NCBI GenBank assembly: GCA_964020975.1
Contig: OZ026620.1
Coordinates: 79,492,579-79,556,578, forward strand
Direction: 5' to 3'
Length of the DNA: 64,000 bases
From: Hermodice carunculata
Taxonomy: Eukaryota; Annelida; Polychaeta; Eunicida; Amphinomidae
Shown here: positions 1 through 14,500 of the stretch, piece by piece
How positions within the stretch are numbered: the stretch's first letter is position 1
Layout of the letters: each line of letters begins with the position of its first letter
Made by a program: the position numbers and the translations under genes
Notes under the pieces: generated by a model
Told to the model about the DNA's origin: nothing
The model's database searches: none
Seen by the model: only the letters and a program-made list of their open reading frames with translations

Positions 1-839
1 ACCAAAGTTCTGTACGTCAGGTTTGCTAAGAGCAGAAAGATGATTAAAAGGAACACGTGATCAATCACATTTCACAACCTTACAGCAGTACTTTTAAAGT
101 AGTTAGTTTAATTTGTGTATCGAATGAATACTGTTGCATTTAGCAGATGTGACGTAACATCGCAGTGACATATTACCAGACGATTTAGCATGTCGGCCAC
201 TTTGTTCCCTCTCTCTGTCACGTTGTTTGCAGCGAGACTGCATGAATGTACAACTACTGCTTAACACTATACCAAGATACGAGAAAGAGTTAGCAAACGC
301 TATCATATTACCATTGGATATAAAATTGTCACGAATTTTGTTCTTACCCAAACATCGAAAAACCATGGTAACAGCTTTGTCAGTGTTAATCGATTAATTA
401 GCAGCTGCAAATCGTCTTCATGGTTAGGAGTCAGCCATCGTCTGCAAGCAATAGAGGCGTCCCAGACTTGATCCCTATTTCAACACAATACTCAGCATGG
501 TGTGTACTAAGGTACAACTCCAAATTGTTAATAAAGACTTAGACGTTGAATAAAGATGGGCCCAATGGGCATCGCAGTTTTGGGCCAATATGGCTCCCAA
601 AGTATGGTACATGGCCTTCGTTTTACTTATGTACATACGCAGGAATTTTGGCACTTGTTTCCAGCTGACTCCTGTTGGGAAAACTTGTACAGAAGAAACT
701 CTCACCAGGTGGCATGATCTGCAGGCCCCGATGTATTGCACGTAGCATAACGTACAGGGTTCTCATACATGGTCTGTTGTATATCTGCATTATCTTTTTT
801 GTTCGTAAGGAGAAGAGAGTAATCAATCAATATGTGTGA
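1..839. other. unassigned intergenic DNA
   Basis: Short overlapping open frames exist on the minus strand, but none has a recognisable motif, splice context or repeat structure. I see no gene here. The stretch may belong to old repeats continuing from the left edge. Confidence 0.4.
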
Positions 840-1685
840 TGAGGTTGAGGATTGGAGAATCTATATACAGAAAGTGGTGACAAAAGGATGGAAAAAAGAG
901 TAACAAAACTGAGTGAGAGATAAATTACACTCTATAGAAAGTTTAGAAAACCATTACCCATATTCACTAAATTCCAACCCAACAATTACAGTAACGATTT
1001 CCAAGAGCTATAGGAATACAAGATTTTAGAGAAGCCAAAGAAACGTAATGCTGGGATGGAGGTAAGGTATCAAAACTTTGTTTCAGAGAGGGGCCTGAGC
1101 TATCAATTTAGAAAAAAAGAAGGTAATAATGGACTGCAGGTAGCAACAGTAAGTGCACCGTTTGTTCCCAGGATGTACATGAGTGGTAGAACATTGGTTG
1201 GCATGGAGGGATGCATACAGAGAGATGAGGGAAATGTGTTTAGGAAATGACAGAACTGTAAGGGCTTACAGGAAGTTAGACGCGTAGCAGAAGAAGAGTG
1301 GGTGGCATGAATTTTAGGTCTGACAGTCGGTTTACCGGGAGGAAAGAAAGGGGTCAGAACCATACAGGACTTTCTGGCAGGGTGCTGGGAGAACAGAAAT
1401 GGCACGTTAGAATAAGAGGAAGACAGAGTTAACTGCAGTGATAGTTTTGGGGGGAAAGAAAGGGAAAGGTGGTAGCCCCTATCAGCCCATGACTGTGTGC
1501 ACATAACATGTGAAATGCCTGAGCCTTAGAGGTGGGATAAGGTCAGTGGGAAAGTGTTTTTCCTATTTTTTCAATCTGTTTTTGTCGGGGGTGGGGTGGG
1601 GGAGCTGTGCCACACATAATACAGAACAGCGATAAATAAGCCGATTACCACAGCATTATTATTATTATTATCATCATCATCATTA
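840..1685 (+). mobile_element. 3' end of a non-LTR retrotransposon (LINE), degraded
   Basis: The plus strand reads, in broken frames, like the C-terminal tail of a LINE polyprotein (for example SERDKLHSIESLENHYPYS near 920-965, then a tail with ...LGGRKG...). It ends in an (ATT)n/(ATC)n run at about 1656-1685, as many LINE 3' ends do. A second copy of the same tail lies on the minus strand at about 52930-52475, sharing the 'gcctgagccttagaggtggg' block and an ATT-rich end, which shows this is a dispersed family. There is no intact frame, so it is a fossil fragment. The clade is not determined. Confidence 0.55.
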
Positions 1686-1689
1686 ATGC

Positions 1690-2988
1690 CCCATTTTGGG
1701 TATAGCAACCAAACTACTAATACAGTTTGGCTGTTCTTTTCTTGGTGTATGCACGGGGTCAGGTCGATTTCTGATGCCTTTGCGTTGGCTCAGATTTTAG
1801 GGCAGTCATTCTGTGCCTGGAACTTTGTGCTACATGGTCTATTTGGTTTTCTTTCCAGAGAAGGAACATGAATATTTATTGAATTCTTTTCTCAGGGTAA
1901 TCTTGAATTGAGTGTTGCTATTTTTGCATATATTTGTACATGTGCTAGTTTATATAGATTATCTGAGTCTTTTCATTACAAGCAAGAAGATGTATAACTG
2001 TATGTTTTTATGTATTAGCTGATATTTCACGTTCATTCATTCTTTAAATTCAAGTGCATTGCCTTTGCCACATACAAGGTAAAGGCAAGCAGCCGCCATC
2101 ACATAAAAAAGCATATCAGGGAATTTAAGAGTGCAAAACAAACTTGTTTTCCGCTGATGACCCTTTTCTAAATTCATTTGAATACTAAAGCCTAAATTTT
2201 CTAATGTTTTAATCGAACGTGGTAGTATGTTAATTGATTTATGTGTTTAGACATAGACAGTGACTGGATTGGCTTGGAGAGTAAAGAGATTGGACTGCAA
2301 TATTATTATGGGTTGAGAACTACATGGATGATATGGCACTGTTGGTTCTGTTTGAATAATAATATTGGCACAAATTGGTAGCGATCCTATCCTATCCGCA
2401 TGCACATACTCTGTAATTCTATAAAATACTCGGTTTGTCTGCAGAACTACAACCAAAATTCCCTGGCGTGTTCCTGTTTCTTAGAGAATTGTGTGCAATT
2501 CCTTGCAGAAAAAAAATGCTAGGTTTGAAACATACATGGCACAATGGACTATATAGGCATGCATAGAAAACTGGAATAATTTGTCTGGAAACAATTCTTT
2601 TGACAGTGTGTCAAAGGTTGGAGATCTGCTGCAGCAAGTCTATAAATCACAGTGGTTATATCATATCAATGGAATTGAGAGAGATGATCAGCATAAATAA
2701 ACGTACATACTGAAAGCTAAGAAGCAGGTTTGAACTTGAAGCATACCTACAATACTTTCCTCTTAAAAAGGGAAGAATTTCAGTAAATTAAGAATAAGTG
2801 TCCACACTTTAGCATTAGAAACAGGTAGCTATACTAAACCTAAAAGTACTTTTACACGACCGCCAAATGTTTCTTCCTTGGTTATCTGAGTAGTGTCAGT
2901 CCCATGTTCTGCACCATAAGTGATAGTAACAAATTTAGATATATAATGCGTTCGGACCATGAGCTGTTTGCTTTACAATACGTGAATA

Positions 2989-2990
<2 letters not shown>
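1690..2990. other. unassigned intergenic DNA
   Basis: AT-rich sequence with only chance-length open frames. No protein motif, RNA gene or clear repeat boundary was recognised. Confidence 0.4.

Positions 2991-2991
<1 letters not shown>

Positions 2992-3054
<63 letters not shown>
2992..3054. repeat. (AT)n microsatellite
   Basis: An uninterrupted AT dinucleotide run of about 63 bases. It yields spurious Tyr-Ile open frames on both strands. Confidence 0.98.
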
Positions 3055-3056
<2 letters not shown>

Positions 3057-3179
3057 TATAGATATTTTGTGCCTGGGTGCACCTGCCTGTATCTAAGCTG
3101 TGCAAGTTTTTCATTTGTGTTTATATTCTTTCACTTAATTTAGTGTACCCTGTATGTTCCTATTTGGCCATATCTTGTA

Positions 3180-3452
<273 letters not shown>

Positions 3453-3473
3453 ATATAATTACAACATGCAAAA

Positions 3474-5290
3474 ATAACAAAAGTCCAGGCAGTGACGAAT
3501 TACCAATCGAACTTTACAAAGTATTTTGGGTGGAGATAAAAGATTTATTATTAGAAACCATACAGTATGCTTACCAAAATGGTCAACTTTCAATTTCTCA
3601 ACGACAAGGAATGATAACCTTATTACCAAAAAAGATAAAGATCCACTCCACTTGAAAAACTGGACACCCATATTCCTATTGAACACTGATTGCAAATTAA
3701 TTTCTAAATGTATTGCATACAGAATGAGAAAAGTTTTGGTTAATATTATCAACACTGATCAGACTGATTTTATGAGAAATAGGTATATAGGGGAAAATAT
3801 TATGACATTACTTGAAATAATGGAAAATACAGATTTTGAAGACATAGAAGCATTGGCGGTTTTTATAGATTTTGAGAAAGCTTTTGATTTTTTAGACTGG
3901 AAGTTTGTGAAATCAGCCTTGCACTTTTTTACTTTTGGGTAATCTTTTTTGTCAAAGGATAAATATTCTATACACAAACATTACATCTCAGATTATGAAT
4001 AATGGATGGGTAACTGAGTCTTTTTCGCTGTCGACAAGGGTGCGTCAAGGATGTCCCATGTCTCCTTATATCTTTATATCATGTCCTGAAATATTATCTC
4101 TCAGTATTAGACACGATCCTTCTATAAAATGCATTACTGTTGGTTAAATTAAACACGGCTTATTGTGGTTTAAGAGTAAATTATGACAAAACCGAAATCA
4201 GGCCTATGGGTAAGATTGAAGGTCAATCTTTTTCAAATTCTTACTTCTAAAAAATTGAATTTGTGTGGTGTACCAGTTGCATTATTGGGTATAAAAATAT
4301 TTTATGACCTTAATGAACTAATACATTTGAATTATGATCCTTTACTTCAAAAAGTAAAAACCCAGCTCAATTTATGGCCACAAAGAAATATTACATTGTA
4401 TAGAAAGATTACAATTACTAAGACGTTTGCATTATCTCAGCTTATATATGTTACGTCGGTATTACCTAGGCCATTAATTCTTAATCAAAGAAATAAAAAC
4501 AAAAAAACGGATGAATCTGGGGAAATGAACTTTTGTTTAAAAAAGTGAAAACTTTGAAATATAATTTCGTATTTAATACAAAGACAAACTTAACAAACCT
4601 AATTCTGTAAGCCCATGTACCGTTTTAACACTATCAAGTCCGATATTCTAAGAGCAAAGTCACATTTCGTACCATTTGCTGAAAAACTGCATCGTTCTAA
4701 ATCATTATAGCAAATTATTTCTTGAAAGGAACAAATCATGTTCATAAAATTTGAAATTTTGAGGAACGTTTTAGGCTTTATTAGTCTTTATAAAATCTAG
4801 TCATCAGCGGAGAACCAGTGCAAGACTTGTTTCGGTGCCATTAATCCCCGGACAAGTCATTCTGCTGACTGGCGGCACCATGTTTACATTGACAATAGTA
4901 CAAACATCCGTGTGTTACGGAATAAAGCGAATATGATGCTCCTTTGTTAATAAGCTTACTTACAAATGTAGCCCACATTACTTGAGTATAATGAAAATAT
5001 TTGTGCGGCATGGACCTCATAAAGACAAGATTAAAAGAAATATATTAATAAGACCATATAATGAGGGAGGATTAAAATGGCACATGTTCAGTTCGAAAAC
5101 TCTGCTCTCAAGTTGAGCTGGCTGCACTAATTGACAAACCCAAATTTTGAAGGTAAATAGAAATTTTTTAGTGGTTAAGCAACTACAAAATATTGGGGAA
5201 AATATATGCAAATGTAACATTAACCCAAGAGATATTATACAAATATTGGATGGCACAGAGTCCAATGTGAAGTTTCAGGGGACGACAAAA
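3474..5290 (+). mobile_element. L1-like LINE reverse transcriptase fragment, broken
   Basis: The plus strand carries successive reverse-transcriptase blocks typical of the L1/Tx1 group. These are KSPGSDELPIELYKVFW (from about 3479), NWTPIFLLNTDCKLISK (palm entry, about 3658), TDQTDFMRNRYIGENI, the first catalytic-Asp block FIDFEKAFDFLDW (about 3860), then VRQGCPMSPYIF (about 4040), GLRVNYDKTEI (about 4170) and a connection-region segment NLWPQRNITLYRKITITKTF (about 4365). Further pieces such as NRPYNEGGLKMAHVQFENSA (about 5050) extend to about 5290. The frame changes near 3625 (an A-run) and again around 3940. The YADD catalytic box that should lie between RQGCP and NYDKTE is absent, so an internal deletion sits near 4145. 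The 5' end (endonuclease) is missing. This is a dead copy inserted next to microsatellites. Confidence 0.85.
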
Positions 5291-7029
<1,739 letters not shown>

Positions 7030-7310
7030 TAGCTTATAATTTATTGTATGCGACTACAGCACTTAAAATTCATGTCTGAATAGCACTATTACCTATAACA
7101 GTTTTGAAGATATTCAATATTTAAATATTTCAAGTGCCCCTAATTTAGATTAATCTAAATTCTATAACCTCTGTTTTATGGTTCATTGGATACGCCTATA
7201 TTACAAACCTGTGAAATAAGGTTGCATTTGATATATCTAACTTCAACCGTTTTGAAGACATTAAACATTTATAAAATTTCGAATGGCCCTATTTTTTAGC
7301 AAACCGTTGT
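7030..7310. repeat. diverged copies of a ~145-bp satellite
   Basis: Two units with the phrases 'ttttgaagatattcaa' and 'ttcattggat' match, with divergence, the satellite seen at 10890-12110, 51500-51960 and about 55310-55440. Confidence 0.6.
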
Positions 7311-7324
7311 AGCATTTATTCCAA

Positions 7325-8090
7325 AATTTTACACACGTGAAAATCTTTTGCGCATATGTGTGGTGATTTTCACATGTGTGCAAACGAATTTTACACATGT
7401 ACAATTACTTAAAACAATTTGACGTTTGAAACAGTTTTAATATATGTGCAAAAGATTTACATACATGCTAAATAGTATGTACAATAATATTTTTGTTGTA
7501 CATCCTTTCGCACATGCGTAAAAGAATTTCACACCCATGTAAATCTTGTTTACATACATGAAATAATCACTTTTTGACATATGAAGAAAGATGTATACAT
7601 ATTCTTTCACACATATATGAACTAGTACTACTTCCATATGTGTCCAATCGTATCTTTATTTCACATGTGTGTAAAACTTTTTCTCGTATGTGTAAATCTT
7701 TTTCACAAATGTGTGAATCTTTTTCTTGTTTCACATTTGTGAAAATAATTTACACGTATGTGAAATTCTTTTATGCACATTTGAAATAATTGTATATATG
7801 TGCAGAGCTTCTTCTCATAATATAAACTAATTTCACACATGTGAAAATCGTTTCCACATGTGTGAAATAAATGGTAATTTCACATATGTTAAAAAGAATT
7901 TTGCATTTGTGTAAAAGTTTTACACGCATGTTTTTCATATATGCAAGTTTTATTTCCTATGTGTAAAATTATTTCTCATATGTATAAAAGGATTTCACAT
8001 GTTTGTAAATCTTTTTTTATGCAGGCTTTAGTGAAATAGATGATTTATTTTATGTCACACTCACAGATTTTTCACATATGCATATATCAA
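7325..8090. repeat. cluster of palindromic TTTCACA-TGTGAAA motifs
   Basis: Across about 770 bases a degenerate motif built on CACATGTGTGAAA (and its complement TTTCACACATGTG) recurs every 20-40 bases in both orientations, e.g. near 7361, 7722, 7834, 7878 and 8055. The spacing is irregular, so this is not a simple tandem repeat. Many units contain a CAYRTG hexamer at their centre. It lies just upstream of the NCBP3 start. Confidence 0.8.
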
Positions 8091-8150
8091 TAACTTGCAA
8101 AATTATACTGATAAGGTGCCCGAGAAAAAAAATCGGGACATAATTAGCTG

Positions 8151-8221
<71 letters not shown>

Positions 8222-8222
8222 A
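8151..8222. repeat. (TAAA)n microsatellite
   Basis: About 18 TAAA units directly upstream of the first NCBP3 exon. Confidence 0.98.
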
Positions 8223-8299
8223 AATGTCCGTGTTAACACATAGACATTGGCAAATTGCCGCATCATCTCGCATGTTATGCTCTTCAAGAACAGCGGAGC

Positions 8300-8376
8300 C
8301 AACTAATGACGTTTCGCTCAAGTCAGCCAATGGTGTGCGTAAAGGTATTAAGTCCGTGCCCGAGACTACAACAATC
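8300..8376 (+). promoter_or_regulatory. NCBP3: probable NCBP3 proximal promoter / 5'UTR
   Basis: A CRE-like half site (TGACG, 8307-8311) and a CCAAT box (8327-8331) lie 45-75 bases before the ATG at 8377. Their position suggests transcription begins just before that ATG and argues against use of the upstream in-frame ATG at 8224. No TATA box is seen. Confidence 0.45.
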
Positions 8377-8583
8377 ATGGCGAACAAGGGAACTGGACTT
8401 CCCAATTTGAAGATTTGTATCGATAATACAGATCAGTTGAGTGACTCTGATGGGGAAGAGTCCGAACATGAAGAAGGGATAGAACTTGCTGTCATGTCAG
8501 ACAACGAATCCGAGATTTCAGAAGAACCGCTTGAAGTAGAAGTCCCGGCCAAAGAGCACAAGCGCGAGGAAAGACCTTTCCAG
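8377..8583 (+). CDS. NCBP3: NCBP3 coding exon 1
   Basis: Encodes the acidic N-terminus starting MANKGTGLPNLK, ending CAG|GTGAGT in phase 0. The frame stays open back to an ATG at 8224, which would add 51 unconserved residues. The 8377 ATG has the better context and promoter motifs just before it. Confidence 0.85.
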
Positions 8584-11500
8584 GTGAGTGTGACTTGTGT
8601 AAGTTGTGTTGACATTTGATTTGATTTGCTCGGGGACAGGCAGGTGGGAGGATGTCACAGTAAACCACATATAGCAGGTGACTTAAACCAATGAAACTGG
8701 AGTGTTGAACATACAGAAAGGACAACGGGCCTCTTGATAGGTCCCTGAACGGAGCAATTAGTTCATGAATTACAATGACAAACAATGGAACCGAGCAGCA
8801 TGTTTGCCTATTTCTCAAAGATAATACTTGAAAAAAGGCCTCCCTCAACATGCTTATAAAATTACATCACACAAATTTTTGGCATGTTTTCCATTGATAA
8901 AACTTTGACATGAGGTCAGTGTCCAAGATATCTGCCAGAACTCAATATCATTATGTGTGTAATCGTGCCTTTTATTGTTTTTAAGGTTTTGCATTTGGAT
9001 ATGAGCTTACTGTATATTTTCATGACCATGATCATAATATTTTATTTCCATGAATGGCTAAATACAATTAATGATTGATTTTCAAATGGCTGCTTGTAAA
9101 AAGTGGTTAAATTCAGAGGAAAATATTAAAACTGAATATTTGATTTGAAGGTAACATTGGTCATCTACATTTGGAAGAAGATACAATCAATTGAGAATTT
9201 TAGTTTTGAAAATATGTAGAAGCATACATTTAACTCAGTTTGAAAGTAAATGGAACCAGACTGTTGAAAAAAAAATCAATGCAATATTTATATTGGTAGA
9301 ATGATAGCTTGGACAAATATACATAATTCTGTAATGTGATGTGCATATAGCATTTAAAATCTCAGTTGCATAAAATTAAGAGTTCCTTTCAATCAGCATG
9401 AATATAAATATTTTTTATTATCAAAGTTCTGGTTGAAGAAAAATACTTCTTAACTAAGTATGTGTAGGCCTATCTATGTCAGACTGCTTGCAGCTCACAA
9501 GATTCCACATGAGTTTCCTTTTTGGGCACCAGATGGCAGTGCATTTAACATGGCTGCCAAGCACATATTACTTTTTTACTTGAATGTATATTTCATTTCA
9601 TTTTGCACCTCAAGGGCATAAATGTTTCATTAAAACCCTGTCTTTGGACCTTAATGAATAAATACAGCACTGTGACAACAAACTAGCTATCATGAGGACC
9701 AAAATTGGAAGTTTGTAAATTGAAGTCACAATGCGATCTCAGAACAAGTATGTATTTTTCGTCCATTTGAAGTTCAGTAAAGTTTTCTTTTCACTATTTT
9801 GATGATGAAAGTTCATTTTTCTGCAGGGAGATTTCAGAGGAAAATCTACCATACAGAATGTTTATATTTGCCAAATTTGCGAACTTCTTTGAATTTTTTT
9901 CACCAGATCAACCATATTTTGGCTACTGGTGAACTGGCTTCCTTGCAAAGCCTCTCAATTCCAAATGAGCCACTCTTCGTTGAATGGAAGTGACCCCTGT
10001 GTACGGAATCAAATTTCTTCTTCATTCTCATTGGCCACCTGTGAATAATTTAGTATTTTCATTTACTTTGTTGTTTCAATATGGATGTGTGTACAATCTA
10101 GTAATTAAATTAAAGTGGATAAGTAAACAAAAATACAAATTTATTCACTGGCAGTCAGTCAGAGGGAAAAAAAAAATTCAAGCAGCTTCATACTGTAATC
10201 CTTCTGGGAGATCAGTTAACTCTTGTCTGCAGTTATCTTATTCGAGGATGTGATTGAATATAGACAGGTACAATTTTGATATGAGGTTTTCTTGGAAAAC
10301 TTAAACTTAAGCCATTTTAGAAGGGATAAACGTTTACTTGCTGCAGTGACAATACTATTAATATGTAAGTGCTATTTTAAATCATTATGTCTTAAATTAG
10401 CTGTCCTTAATTACTACAATGTATGATCAGTACAACAATGGTACCATGATGTACTATGTGTACTTAAGTGCCACAGTATATGATCAGTACGGCAAAGTTA
10501 CAACAGTGTACAATGGGTACTTCAGTACTACAGTGTACAACAGATACAGCCTCAGTGTAACAAGCTCCAAGTCTTACTTCAAGGCACCCAGCTTATCTCT
10601 TGGATAATAGAAAATACTTCTTCAAATTGCCTCAAAGTATTCTAACTCAACTTAAGTACTACATATGTGTACCTCTGCATGATCCTATCGGTATGTCTTA
10701 CACCGCCCAGCCAAGCTTGTGTGCAAGCCTCTCTGGTGTATGTGATGCAGGCACAACCTGTCAGTGTGCATACAGAAGTTATGATTCTTTTACCCATACA
10801 TATTGGCAACATCTAAAAATAGAGCTCTGTCACAGCTGAGATTTGAAATTTCAAATGCCCTTCATTTGCATAATTCAAATTTGTGCAGCCTTCGTTACCA
10901 ATTCATCAGGTGTGTACTACTCCATGACCTACAAGTAAAAGTTGGAATGACATCTCTATCTATTATAGCTTTGGAGTTATTCAAGATTTAAAATTTCCAG
11001 TGGTGCCAATTTAGCATATAATTTAAATTGCTACAACTTCTGTTTTTAACTCATCAGGTATGCAATGGTCAACAACCCCCTAGTAGAAGTTGGAATGACA
11101 TCTCTATCTATTATAGTTTTGAAGATACAGTAGTCCCTCCTTTGAGAAACCGCCCTAGTGCCACTCAAAAGGTGGTCACATAAAGCAGGTGGTCCCTCAA
11201 AGGAGGTATAAATAACATGAAAAGTACTACAGAAAGACCTGACAACTGTGGTCTCTCAAAGGAGGTGGTCCCCCAAAGGAGTGGTCTTTCAAAGGAGGGA
11301 CTACTGTATTCAAGTTTGAAAATTTCAAGTACTGCTAATTAGCATGATTTAAATTGGAACAGTTTTTGTTTTAGATTCGTTACATGCGCAATGGTCAATA
11401 ACCCCATAGTAGAAGTTGAAATGACATCTCTGTCAGGATGCGAACATACTATGCTCCTAATGTCTGGGACAAGTGAAATCCTTTTGGGGACAAGTGACTT

Positions 11501-14500
11501 TCAAATTTCACTTGTCCTGTGGGCAAGTACTTTTAATTGGCAAAATTCGCAATATGTTAAATTTAAAAGATTGTTGGCATAACAGACACATGAAGATGAA
11601 CTCAATGTATGACAACGATTTCCTAAGGCATGCTCTTTCATACCAAAATGTACCTACACTTCATCAGCATTAGGGAGGACAAGTAAAAATTTTGTGTCAC
11701 TTGTCCTGCAGACGAGTAATTTCAAAAAAGTTTTCTTCGTCCTGTCTATAATACTGTTGAAAACATTCAAGATTTAAAATTTCAAATGCTGCTAATTAGC
11801 ATTTATAATTAAAATTGCTACAACTTTTGTTTTAAATTCATTAGATGCACAATGGTCAATAACCCTCTACAGGGCTAGAAATAGGGCTTATCCGCTTGTC
11901 CGTACTAAGTGAAACTTGTGACGGACAAGTAAAGTTGCCAATGCACTTGTCCAAAATTTACATACTGTTCAATTAGAATAAGACTCCACTTGGTTGGCGG
12001 ACAAGTGAAAATTTTTCCTTATTTCTAGCACTGCTCTAGTAGAAGTTGGAATGACATCTCTTTCTATTATACTTTCGAAGGTATTCAAGATTTAAAATTT
12101 CGAATGCGTTTAACATCCTGTACTTTGATCTATATTTTGGTTTTGTAGTTAGGATTGGGGGAAGGGCAACTATCTATGATGGTTAAATTGTATCAACCTT
12201 CTTTTTTTTTTTTTCTGAGAAAATCTCATTTTAGTAACTTTATCTTTTTGTAACAAGTTTTTATTAAGTTACAATATGTTATATCCTTTCAGCACTTTAT
12301 TGCTTTAGTGACTTTTATCTCATAATAACAACTAATGATGATGGTGGTGATGATTATTATCGTTATAATTATTGTTCTTACTGCTAGTACTAATACTGCT
12401 GTCATTGTTTGGGATATGATTCAGGAGACAAGAAGATATACTAGCAAGGCAGGGGACTTTGTCACAGGAATAGATATCAATTCAGAGGTGAGTTGTTTAT
12501 GCAGTTACATATGGGTGATTTCGCACTTATCACTGTTCCATACCAGATATGGGAGGTTACCAATGACTATTTGTGTTCAGAACTACCGATTCAGGAGTTG
12601 TCACCATAGTGGGCGTTGCTGGTGCACACGTGCACCAGTGTCAGAATTGCCGGGGGGGGGGGGGGGGGATAGAGCTGCGAAGGCATAGGAAAGCTCACTG
12701 AATACCATTATAGAAGTGTGTTGTTTTACTTGCGATCAGAGAGTGTTTTCACTGACACAATGTTGTAAGTATGGCAACAGGGCTTTCACTACTTGCCCAG
12801 CGACAAGTGTTTGGAGTCTAGGACAACTAAGTCAGCACAGTTTTTACTTGTCCTGATGACTGAAGAGTGTTCTGCAACATGTGTAGTGTAAACTGATGAG
12901 TGTTATGCAGCATGTGTAGTGAAAAATGATGAGTGTTCTGCAGCATGGCTAGTGTAAACTGATGAGTGTTCTGCAGCACATGTAGCATAAACTGATGAGT
13001 GTTCTGCAACATGTGTAATGGAAGCTGATGAGTCAGCAGCACGTGCAGTGTAAACTGATGAGTGTTCTGCAGCATGTGTAATGTAAACTGATAAGTGTTC
13101 TGCAGTATGGCTAGTGTAAACTGATGAGTGTTCTGCATCACGTGTAGCATAAACTGATGAGTGTTCTGCAATATGTGTAGTGTAAGCTGATGAGTTCTGC
13201 AGCACATGTAGTGTAAACTGATGAGTGTTCTGCAGCATGTGTAATGTAAACTGATGAGTGTTCTGCAGCATGGCTAGTGTAAACTGATGAGTGTTCTGCA
13301 GCACGTGTAGCGTAAACTGATGAGTGTTCTGCAATATGTGTAGTGTAAGCTGATGAGTTCTGCAGCACATGTAGTGTAAACTGATGAGTGTTCTGCAGCA
13401 TGTGTAATGTAAACTGATGAGTGTTCTGCAGCATGGCTAGTGTAAACTGATGAGTGTTCTGCAGCACGTGTAGCGTAAACTGATGAGTGTTCTGCAACAT
13501 GTGTAGTGTAAGCTGATGAGTTCTGCAGCACTTGTAGTGTAAACTGATGAGTGTTCTGCACATGTGTAGTGTAAACTGATGAGTGTTCTGCAGCATGTGT
13601 GGAATAAACTAATGAGTATTCTGCCTCCTAAAATTTCCAGGAAGTGAAAGAGCAGAAGGCTCAGAGAGCAAAGCGGTTTGGGCTGGAGGCCAGCAGGAGA
13701 CTAGATGAGGAAGTGGACCTAAAGGGGTTGTATCAAAGGTTTGTCCCACTTTCATTAAAAGATGAGTTGCGCAGGAAAGTAGTTTTTTGACATGCCATGA
13801 TGTATGGCACACCATCCCCACCCACAAGTCTGTTGAATATCAGTGAAACAGCAGTTGTTTTGTGTTTTGCTTGTCAGACTTACCAGCATTTAACTTTTTT
13901 GTATATATGTAGTAATTGGTGTATGTATTATGCAGTGATCTGATTAGGCTGGAGAATCAGGATTATATAATAAATTAAAAAATTGAATTGCTGGTATACA
14001 TGCATGCTGTAACATTTATAACTGTTAGATACAATGGATGTTGCCTGTGGCTTGATCATTGCACAGCCCATCCTGATCAAAGACACGCTGCCAGTGGCTG
14101 TCGTTATTTCTTATTTGTCCATTATTTATAGCTGTATTTATACGCCACCCCCACACCCCACCCACCCAAAAAAACCCTGAAAAATACAACTTGAGGGATA
14201 AAGTTGTCTATATCTTTCTAGTTCCAATGTCAAATGTATTTATTTACCAGTTAATGTAACCATGTGGTCAACTACATGCATGCTTACTAAGGGATGGTTC
14301 AACATTATCATCATTTTTGGATTAGTACTTAGGGTTCTAAATTTCATGACCCCTCCCCCCAAATTAGTACCTTAAAAATGATGATTTTCCCCCAAAATCA
14401 TAGCAATTATGCACAAAGCAGGCCAAAAATTGACCCATTTTCCATATTCTGTGAAAGTGTACAGACCCATTTAACCCCCTCCCTCTTGTGCACTGTAAGT

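Larger units (their letters stand above)
10890..12110. repeat. ~145-bp satellite, four units, interrupted by three insertions
   Basis: The phrase 'gttggaatgacatctct' recurs at 10941, 11089, 11414 (one change) and 12044. After subtracting the inserted elements the period is about 141-148 bases. Each unit also holds 'attcaagatttaaaatttc' and 'gctacaacttttgtttt'. Diverged copies occur at 7030-7310, 51500-51960 and about 55310-55440. Confidence 0.8.

Noticed and set aside
8224-8376. Upstream in-frame ATG at 8224 extending NCBP3 by 51 residues
   Set aside because: The extension is not conserved, directly follows a TAAA microsatellite and overlaps CCAAT and CRE-like promoter motifs; the ATG at 8377 has better context.
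12860-13617. CTGATGAG in every 33-bp unit as hammerhead cores
   Set aside because: No GAAA box and no stem II pairing follow the CTGATGAG, so the match is to the seven-base core only.
12827-13827. Long minus-strand frames of repeated QNTHQFTLH peptides
   Set aside because: They arise because the 33-bp unit is divisible by three; no start, splice or composition evidence of a gene.
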